A stretch of DNA of 44,868 bases from a virus, in the IMG/VR virus record IMGVR_UViG_3300025151_000074, positions 1-44,868 of that record. One strand, 5' to 3'. Shown piece after piece: positions 41,501 through 44,868 of this stretch; the stretch's first letter is position 1, and every line of letters starts with the position of its first letter. The position numbers and the translations under genes were made by a program. The notes under the pieces are model-generated. The model saw nothing but the letters and a program-made list of their open reading frames with translations. It did no database searches and was not told the origin of the DNA.

Positions 41501-43031
41501 AATAAGAATAGCTTTAGAGGATAGTATTTATAGAATGAAAACAGGTACTAACAGATCTAAAGGTAATAATTCTTTAACAAATACATGGCTGAATTGGTTG
41601 AATAATGCTGTTGGTAGTATAATGTTCTTAAATAGAAGATCAGCTTTATTACAGTTAATTTCTATTCCAAACTTTATAAATTGGAAGGACAATAATATAT
41701 TAAAAGCTGCTATGGCTTTTGCAAATCAACCTCAATATTGGAGAGATGTGGTTAAAATATTCTTTTCTCCTAAATTAAAAATTAGAAGATCAGGATTAAA
41801 AGGAGATGTTAATGAAGCTGAAATTGCTTCAACAGTGGCTAAAGCAGATAACAAAGTCTCAGTGTTTATATCTATAATGTTAAAATATGGTTTTGTATTA
41901 AATCAAATAACAGATAGTTTAGCCATTGCGTTAGGTGGAGCTACTTATTATAGAAACAGATTAAATTCTTATTTAAAGAAAGGATTAAGTCAAGAAGAAG
42001 CAGATGCAAAAGCTTGGGGAGATTTTTCAGAGATTTCCGATGAAGTACAGCAGTCAGCAGATCCTTTATTAGTTTCTAGAGAGCAAGCAAGTAATTTAGG
42101 AAGATTAGTTTTAGCTTTTCAAAACGTTACTATGCAGATGGTAAGAAAGAGTAAAAAAGCTGCGTTAGATTTAATAAATGGTAGAGGTAATCCTTTTACC
42201 AATATTAGTAGAATAATATATTATACCTTTGTTCAAAACTTAATGTTTTCTACATTACAAAGTGCTTTGTTTGCAGTTTTACCAGGATTTAGTGATGATG
42301 ATGAAGATGAAAGAGCAGCAGATCAAGAAAAAAGAATTAATAAAATACTTAATAATTCTATTGATACAATGCTAAGAGGTGCAGGTGTAAGAGGAGCTAT
42401 TATATCTACTGTTAAAAATATAATAATGGAATACTACAAGCAAGAAGCTAAACCTAATTGGCAAAAGGATCATGCTCAAACATTGATTCAAGCTTTAAAT
42501 ATATCTCCTCCTGTTGGTAGTAAAGCACGAAAAATATATGGTGCTATACAAACTGGAACTATTTTTGAAAAAGATGTAATAGCTGAAAGAGGTTTTGATG
42601 TAACAATTGATGGGAAATTTCAATTAAGTCCTTCTTATAATGTATTGGGTAGTTTAACATCTGCAGCATTTAACATTCCTTTAGATAGATTAGTTGATGA
42701 AATAAATGGTATAACAGAAGCTTTAGATAATAGAAACACTGCGCTTCAAAGAGTAGCATTAGGTTTAGGTTGGAGAACTTGGGATGTAAATACAGAAGTA
42801 GAAGAACATGAGTTAATTAAAGCCCAAGCTAAAGAAAGAAGAAAAAAAGAAGGTATTGAAAAAGGTAAAAAAACAAGAGAAGAAAATAGACGTGAACAAG
42901 CAAGGAAAGAAAAGGAAGCTTGGGAAAATTTAACTCAAGCAGAAAAAGATAGTATAAAAATACAACAAGAATTAGCAATAGAAAAATCAATAAACGAAGC
43001 TTTAAAAAGATTAGAAAATATAGAATTTTAA
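32595..43031 (+). CDS. Giant polyvalent internal virion protein with HExxH and HAD motifs
   Basis: A 3478-residue protein (10.4 kb, almost a quarter of the window). The N-terminal ~830 residues are helical and unassigned. Residues ~845-900 are hydrophobic and Gly/Ala-rich (ANTMLALGTGGIGRATAGAL), a possible membrane-interacting segment. HEYRH at 1445-1449, inside AYHEYRHAQDALYFDDD, is a zincin-type motif. A Lys/Pro-rich linker (PKPKKPKPKKEIKKE) lies near 1800. A HAD-type phosphatase domain has FDFDDT (Asp2571 to Thr2575), LTAR (2648-2651) and FADDALKN (2703-2710), with a conserved Lys between. The C-terminal ~480 residues (from WLNNAVGSIMFLNRRSAL, ~2995) resemble the large polyvalent protein domain LPD38. 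The chain ends in a charged coiled coil. No polymerase or transglycosylase signature was found. Such giant proteins are packaged and ejected; the enzymatic roles are not tested. Confidence 0.75.
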   Translation: MNYYHPDNPDKRYSWNQLSSLAGSEDPEIVNAYIRDNGYLAVTEGDTMLDDTSIPTVADVVDNINIDEDIYETNRKPDTYDELEGIVNKYKGVQTWSTDGGANIVDDWADPVESAYVEPEETIDITTSNLPNAFEDILKPYMERHNIKSDWKSIHSKDFMNVYDIVDDMKVNGDPKEQEAANYLSKILNLEIVDPENPLSILSQEEELAETWLETNFGGIEVVQSDDYRDELKIFVKGQDNPFVLSLENNTFEDWKKNLEIISQISNTQKVLSAEQLKNQYSGDWVRNLLDLGKEDEGWGLAEINNGLEVAGYRIAGGDKPMLQQKQDGKWVTIFTPEIEAELGDIPDWTITSRWDRALMSTENVPRHHRYLGYKRISDWLQDNIDEKGRDDLLKHAYDLAVANNQYVEKLRIEQIKPLISPIEVREDIFKLPRKQTWAQAGMTAVSIAEGEILWDSKDLGIYWRTLEQQVLNLKEANKITQKQVDAFYAYVESLPEQRKQIQNDDVEGMNNFWSGLASLDGLQDQPGNIFTYSEGEEVFQADLRKILTGQMAAGNLASDTFFDDEVIDYGLISVMGPFGEPMEVRNNFLVSLFNQEGENQLYTKSTGAMALLFKAEDQKALIELGNAVMRDDLRLAERERKVVGNLLEQLPERAAPVFQGGIKKLTDLLENVDAEINFSFIQSGDDSYIQLEAAAGTKLSKEDQKKFNQAVEVANQLSYFINDLQVSQNAITNKYRDITDKTLKYLEDTKYSDQMFNVTQLEYGGGDLLGQDLSGGFNSLWLTAAGLFDSEYALREQRKENQLATAFQPMADYSMVEGFKGNGFFAGVQLKNGEIYREGLLNSARFGAQQTANTMLALGTGGIGRATAGALQLSLKGVNIATRASIAVPFGFSSYGDTWRNLTIQQDILDSAYQNQQYLDNAWNNKDITNMFDYSRKTAENNRIIAQSELSPLQIHSASGANATIEMAFTYAIGTGKNTVAFYDDIATFKNFYKNSNTSKLRQILNNNNATGKRWGDLSFKTQAQISLLYGKEWTKRQGRELVEELAIETNQQVVTQHMILGKEIDLSRLDDVAWSTIISSSPMNTGGVVINAYNTVGRTIKNTETINKANNRIDGWLGDLENLHGNNKKRRSEILKLINNEFQALGFEHFKMTANTLALGKDKIYELIELNEMKVGLYHAAGVRPGMNQKQVTEQINNYKKTLNASERESFEGRMANIEGSIKAIQEDTNWEAAKTNLGSTWTYYNRNLNDTDNKYKGLKNDQERIAYILQTQREDRIQYEINKAKANATEQEKSLISALVLSSANYRKKTGDWGRISKKRLQALEDQIWEQIGRKQYLLNNKALTVAINTSVAADNILNKTSLNYIEVTENDIELELHKKQYNYLSPKQKQYLIDNYKKSGGYGMVLTNEDGSQTYIVKNEEKARKAVEEKNIIPAGTVAYHEYRHAQDALYFDDDPGKISLYAENLFRKIWVENRNNASSSLSYAGLEGVRSFVNTENPQFNKKDTKLIQDLFYFRNVEEGSFWNEDGTFTEKGRKVWDNISDIAKDELAKRIEEYILANIEYINNEDSSLVKENKSKIYLQEAILGRVFGRNLISTPDRAVNFAIDNANAFMNGEVPLRMKAKGIALQDIGALPKDLNRIEKLGRKIAKQLKLSGVEISGEAKKAKGIIDRLGLPFDPETGIGFNYGNQVWNNKLASELVGVVTAYVNDVKNYGKQPINVKEELIFGAISGLYTIGKDGKNDISRFDPNINDSLYGYLMGRIRFRVGDVWNDLFKDQIKTVDLEKAKGRVSEEKAPVKTEPKPKKPKPKKEIKKEVDSFFDDLKIMGKPLADNQAYIDKVVRAIDSTLRTKLQGVEPGSKDYKKIVRDEISKATAFDIENLMFYGTRDPKEIKELTKGLNKQQIADLKYKNVINFIKDNADVILNKLDITTINYSYPFLSEKLRDDDGKILRYSAPESREYNDAIDKGYIKGQKIKDIYAGNARTVKKVLNPKLIKQWINYFTDPSLAENTRDARFVSLAKIISEELGQDLVPNIIRSLNPTALVESEISAIERSMGRVKYSSKILGEKLYNEWQGKEDIFLKGLYDLLNQNKITPVNIENLHRSIYNEKKYDDYHKKISRYYSSALKPYVKIVDKTLIKKKDFLSYAQEVIANQDPNQTVFDYVEGTTLNAEKAFDPGTNGAMIDIARENVVSIEQNRYKNTKNRKKKDELIQQAWTFGNLSYSASGAVGQGWKKENGQWVQTNRRRGGKDLFSGATDFNDNYMKVAFPDIKEIDSRTITLEDGRVLKRKYVNPRSSIIVQKKNIVNLEGDDSATTDLREAAWNWTVNIIKNIKKFDPDVQAMILTSLNDGTATALRIAAPLYGHATVLPHKNWNKDRQAFLIRKKDKDGNQVYKKDKGEFVLDEDGNKIPVYENAYRWEHSIPARLVLYYLYDNLINRNKTININKLKEDYRVSIIPIEMDEVITKTGFSKTALASYIPGIEPWWKRMYNPFTLGRIQYGVKGYDSKAPIIGAKWEKYYNQKVGTLFKINAKQQNITNFIGDKAMSNARSPKWSGKIKKARVFDFDDTLAKSKSKVIVTLDNKTFKITPSEFAEKAGTLTEQGATFDFKEFNYVKEGKKGPLFNVAKMINESKGKRDIFVLTARPQVAAKPIQEFLNNLGLKIPLENIIGLEDGRPQAKANWFIQKASEGYNDFYFADDALKNVKAVEEVLNVLDVKSKVQQARIKFSGELSDEFNKMIERQKGVKWEATYSKIKAKLDGKRPWHDISNPIIPPSADDFRGLTMYVFAGKGKQGEADQAWFDRALIKPYTRGIAAMEKAKYAISNGYQTLKKANPEVREILNTKIPGTIFTYQDAVRVSLWVKQGIDMTRFGLSKRDALFLSRLVKNDPKLNSFAEGILVVIKRPEYIEPKMGWEGSSIIGDLNAISTDVNRKEFLSEFIENVDIIFSEDNLNKVEALYGNPIRIALEDSIYRMKTGTNRSKGNNSLTNTWLNWLNNAVGSIMFLNRRSALLQLISIPNFINWKDNNILKAAMAFANQPQYWRDVVKIFFSPKLKIRRSGLKGDVNEAEIASTVAKADNKVSVFISIMLKYGFVLNQITDSLAIALGGATYYRNRLNSYLKKGLSQEEADAKAWGDFSEISDEVQQSADPLLVSREQASNLGRLVLAFQNVTMQMVRKSKKAALDLINGRGNPFTNISRIIYYTFVQNLMFSTLQSALFAVLPGFSDDDEDERAADQEKRINKILNNSIDTMLRGAGVRGAIISTVKNIIMEYYKQEAKPNWQKDHAQTLIQALNISPPVGSKARKIYGAIQTGTIFEKDVIAERGFDVTIDGKFQLSPSYNVLGSLTSAAFNIPLDRLVDEINGITEALDNRNTALQRVALGLGWRTWDVNTEVEEHELIKAQAKERRKKEGIEKGKKTREENRREQARKEKEAWENLTQAEKDSIKIQQELAIEKSINEALKRLENIEF

Positions 43032-43035
43032 AATC

Positions 43036-43125
43036 ATGAAAGAAAAAATTAAAAAATTTATAGATAAAATACAAGAAGGTTGGAATAAACTTTTGTATAA
43101 ATTAATGTTTAAAAAATATAAATAA
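43036..43125 (+). CDS. 29-aa basic amphipathic ORF
   Basis: ATG at 43036 opens a 29-codon frame, MKEKIKKFIDKIQEGWNKLL and onward, with about ten Lys and regularly spaced Ile/Leu/Phe, so it would form an amphipathic helix with a Trp. The start is 5 bases after the giant gene's stop with an A/T-rich leader. The stop overlaps the next ATG as TAATG, as in several real gene pairs here. Possible roles are membrane perturbation, a leader peptide for translational coupling of the outer-membrane protein, or no function. Coding is supported only by context. Confidence 0.45.
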   Translation: MKEKIKKFIDKIQEGWNKLLYKLMFKKYK

Positions 43126-44315
43126 TGAAACAAATTTTACTTACCCTTTGTTTACTTATCACGTTTAATATAAGTGGACAAGACAAAGAAAAAGGTAGAT
43201 TTTTTAAATCTATTTACGATGAACTATTTAAATATGGTACTATTTATGTAGCGGGTGATATGCAGAATCCTAAAGAAAACCCACCAGATTATTTTGTAAG
43301 ACCTGGTGAAGATGGAGGATTATATAGTATTCCACAAGTAGTTGATGGTACTCCATATTATGAATTTGACTATAGATATGGTATAGGTATAAGAAAGTTA
43401 GCTAGATATGATTATGAGGTGAAAGGTAAACAATATTATGATGGTACTGAGAATAATGTAGGTTTATCTGCTACAAACTCTCCAGTTAATGGCTTAGAAT
43501 ATGTGTTCCATTGGGAAAAGGAAAGAGAAAGAGATGAATTATATGATAATCATAGATACTTTTTAAAACATAGTGGTAAATACCACATGGTTAAATTAGA
43601 AAGTAGAGCACAAGGTAAAGTAAATTTTGATTATAAATCAGCTGAAGTAAGAGCTAAATTACCTATTGGTGAAAAATTTAGTTTATCTGCAGGTGTAATA
43701 TATAGAACACACGAAAGACCTTATGGATATAATCCAGTAGAAATATGGTTAAATGAAACAACGCCAGAAGGTTGGCCAGTAAATCCATGGTATACATTAG
43801 GTTTTTATTATGGTTATGATGATATTTATTATACGTCAGAAGACCAATTTGGTAATGAAACTAGTGATTGGTATTGGGTTGATCCAGAGGGAGAAACTGT
43901 TGCTTATAGTGATTTACAATTTCGTGATACAGTGTTTGCTGAGTTAATGAATCGTTACAATGAAGAAATGTGGGAAGGTATAGATGATTTTGGAGTTGTA
44001 TCTCCCGTGGTCGGTTTTGACTTTTACCATTACAAAAATAAATTCTGGCTTCATGCGTATGGATCTTATTTATTACCATATCATAAATATGTACATGGTG
44101 ATGAAGACTTTAGTTATTTAAATAGAAATAATTGGGGACTTGGAGGTTTAAGAGAAGATTCAGAACATGAACAGTGGGAAGATTACCAAACCGGATTAGT
44201 ATTTGGTTGGAAAATAAATAGAAGTATAGGAATTTTCTTTGAAGGTGAATATACTAAATTCTGGGATTCAGAAATATACAACAGTTCAGTTGGACTGAAC
44301 ATAACACTAAGATAA
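43125..44315 (+). CDS. Predicted outer-membrane beta-barrel protein with signal peptide
   Basis: A 396-residue exported protein. The N-terminus MKQILLTLCLLITFNISGQD is a classical signal peptide, with cleavage expected near SGQ, a form common in Flavobacteriia. The mature part alternates polar and aromatic/hydrophobic residues in many short strands (YEFDYRYGIGIRKLARYDYE, FSLSAGVIYRTHERPYGY, YKNKFWLHAYGSYLLP, YQTGLVFGWKINRSIGIFFE). It ends in SVGLNITLR, a strand-like C-terminus as in outer-membrane barrels. Acidic, Tyr/Trp-rich loops separate the strands. A phage-encoded barrel could block further phage adsorption, alter the envelope before lysis, or supply nutrients. It could also be an acquired host gene; its base composition matches the phage. 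No family is named with confidence. Confidence 0.65.
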   Translation: MKQILLTLCLLITFNISGQDKEKGRFFKSIYDELFKYGTIYVAGDMQNPKENPPDYFVRPGEDGGLYSIPQVVDGTPYYEFDYRYGIGIRKLARYDYEVKGKQYYDGTENNVGLSATNSPVNGLEYVFHWEKERERDELYDNHRYFLKHSGKYHMVKLESRAQGKVNFDYKSAEVRAKLPIGEKFSLSAGVIYRTHERPYGYNPVEIWLNETTPEGWPVNPWYTLGFYYGYDDIYYTSEDQFGNETSDWYWVDPEGETVAYSDLQFRDTVFAELMNRYNEEMWEGIDDFGVVSPVVGFDFYHYKNKFWLHAYGSYLLPYHKYVHGDEDFSYLNRNNWGLGGLREDSEHEQWEDYQTGLVFGWKINRSIGIFFEGEYTKFWDSEIYNSSVGLNITLR

Positions 44316-44316
44316 A

Positions 44317-44649
44317 ATGAGTAGATCAACATTATATAGTAGCAAGTGGTCCTCGATAATACCAAATTTATCTGGTATGATGAGTGAATGGTTTAAACAC
44401 GAAACTGAAAAAAGACGGGGAGTGGAGCAAGGAACTTCTTTTGAAAATTATCAATCTCAGGTAAAAAATAATCCAGGAGTAATCCCAACTATTAAACCTG
44501 GTAATATTAAAATGCAGGATTATAGAGCAAAAGGCGAGGCTATTATAAATAGAGCTAAGCAAGAAGGTAGAATGTTATCAGAAATAGAACAAAGAAAAGT
44601 TAAAAGATTTAGGCATAAATACGAACAACAATATCAAAAAAATAAATAA
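44317..44649 (+). CDS. Hypothetical basic helical protein
   Basis: A 110-residue, Lys/Arg/Gln-rich protein without a signal peptide. It begins MSRSTLYSSKWSSIIPNLSG, has an amphipathic helix (GMMSEWFKHETEKRRGVEQG), a Pro-containing middle (NNPGVIPTIKPGNIKMQDYR), and a long charged C-terminal helix (EQRKVKRFRHKYEQQYQKNK). It lies one base after the outer-membrane protein gene and its stop directly abuts the lipoprotein ATG, so the three are probably co-expressed. No family or motif is recognised. A cytoplasmic or DNA/RNA-associated protein is possible from its charge, but this is only composition. Confidence 0.5.
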   Translation: MSRSTLYSSKWSSIIPNLSGMMSEWFKHETEKRRGVEQGTSFENYQSQVKNNPGVIPTIKPGNIKMQDYRAKGEAIINRAKQEGRMLSEIEQRKVKRFRHKYEQQYQKNK

Positions 44650-44868
44650 ATGAAATTATGGAAAATTGTCCTTTATGTGGCGGTTATTGCGGCGCTTGTT
44701 AGTAGTTGCGCATCATTAACACCGGCACCATCGAATACTATAAAAGTCTTGGCTGTAACAGCTGAAGGTGATACAATACAACTTGATGTTAATTCATTAA
44801 GACCTAGAGTGTATCAAAATATATACCATACATATCCTTATTATCATAATTACTGGAGACCATCTCCT
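44650..44868 (+). CDS. Putative lipoprotein, N-terminal part (truncated by window end)
   Basis: A frame starting at the ATG directly after the previous stop runs 73 codons to the window edge. The first 20 residues, MKLWKIVLYVAVIAALVSSC, form a lipoprotein signal with VSSC as the lipobox and Cys20 as the lipidation site. The mature part begins ASLTPAPSNTIKVLAV and shows a strand-like LAVTAEGDTIQLDV. The codons of the signal region are richer in G+C (GTG, GCG, CCG, TCG) than neighbouring genes. Together with the preceding barrel gene it suggests envelope targeting. It could be a superinfection-exclusion or lysis (outer-spanin-like) lipoprotein, but the rest of the protein is not visible and neither is shown. 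Confidence 0.65.
   Translation, partial: MKLWKIVLYVAVIAALVSSCASLTPAPSNTIKVLAVTAEGDTIQLDVNSLRPRVYQNIYHTYPYYHNYWRPSP

Noticed and set aside
32595-43031. Virion-packaged RNA polymerase, as in crAss-like phages
   Set aside because: I scanned for a DFDID-type catalytic signature and found none. The motifs present are HExxH and HAD.

Overview
The window is a contiguous, AT-rich (roughly one third G+C by eye) stretch of a tailed double-stranded DNA phage genome. All credible genes lie on the + strand, tightly packed and often joined by ATGA, TAATG or longer overlaps. It holds the morphogenesis, packaging and internal-virion modules, plus a chaperonin cassette and a small-gene block with a holin. 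No replication, integrase or repressor genes are visible, so lifestyle cannot be judged. The organisation (no tail sheath, tube or tape-measure gene; portal, scaffold-like, capsid, ring-like adaptors and large tail-hub proteins; then internal virion proteins) suggests a short-tailed podovirus. The TerL, portal, capsid, adaptor and 'stabilization' proteins look like those of crAss-like phages and related Bacteroidetes phages; this is judged from memory of those families, not from a search.

A Bacteroidetes, probably flavobacterial, host is inferred from three things. Start codons are preceded by A/T-rich leaders with almost no Shine-Dalgarno sequence. The exported protein at 43125 has a flavobacterial-type signal peptide (ending ISGQ). 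A FISUMP domain, typical of Bacteroidetes and Fibrobacteres, sits inside a tail protein. The repetitive fibre at 264 resembles marine phage fibres, so a marine source is plausible.

Layout: 2-4237, end of one virion protein, a repetitive tail fibre and a beta-rich neighbour. 4238-6876, leader with an 18-nt repeat and a hairpin, a small gene, groEL, overlapping groES, and a winged-helix-like protein. 6888-9238, small virion-type or hypothetical genes ending with an apparently highly expressed gene that has its own CAA-rich leader and terminator. 9253-12897, small genes including a Cys-motif miniprotein, an HExxH metallopeptidase, a 3TM-type holin, a coiled-coil protein, a putative tandem GroES-like protein and a pre-terminase gene. 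12897-21178, TerL, portal, scaffold-like protein, major capsid protein with terminator, and an accessory head protein with terminator. 21202-29735, two adaptor/ring proteins and two tail-hub proteins. 29746-43031, a GNAT-like protein, two internal virion proteins and a giant 3478-aa protein with HExxH and HAD-phosphatase motifs. 43036-44868, a 29-aa ORF, a predicted outer-membrane beta-barrel, a 110-aa protein and a truncated lipoprotein.

The most unusual content is a phage-encoded chaperonin pair in inverted order (groEL before groES) together with a second, apparently duplicated GroES-like protein. The GroEL has altered substrate-binding residues and no Gly-Gly-Met tail. I infer, without proof, that this set helps fold the phage's own capsid or giant virion proteins. 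A second unusual block is the predicted beta-barrel plus lipoprotein at the right end, which could alter the host envelope late in infection.
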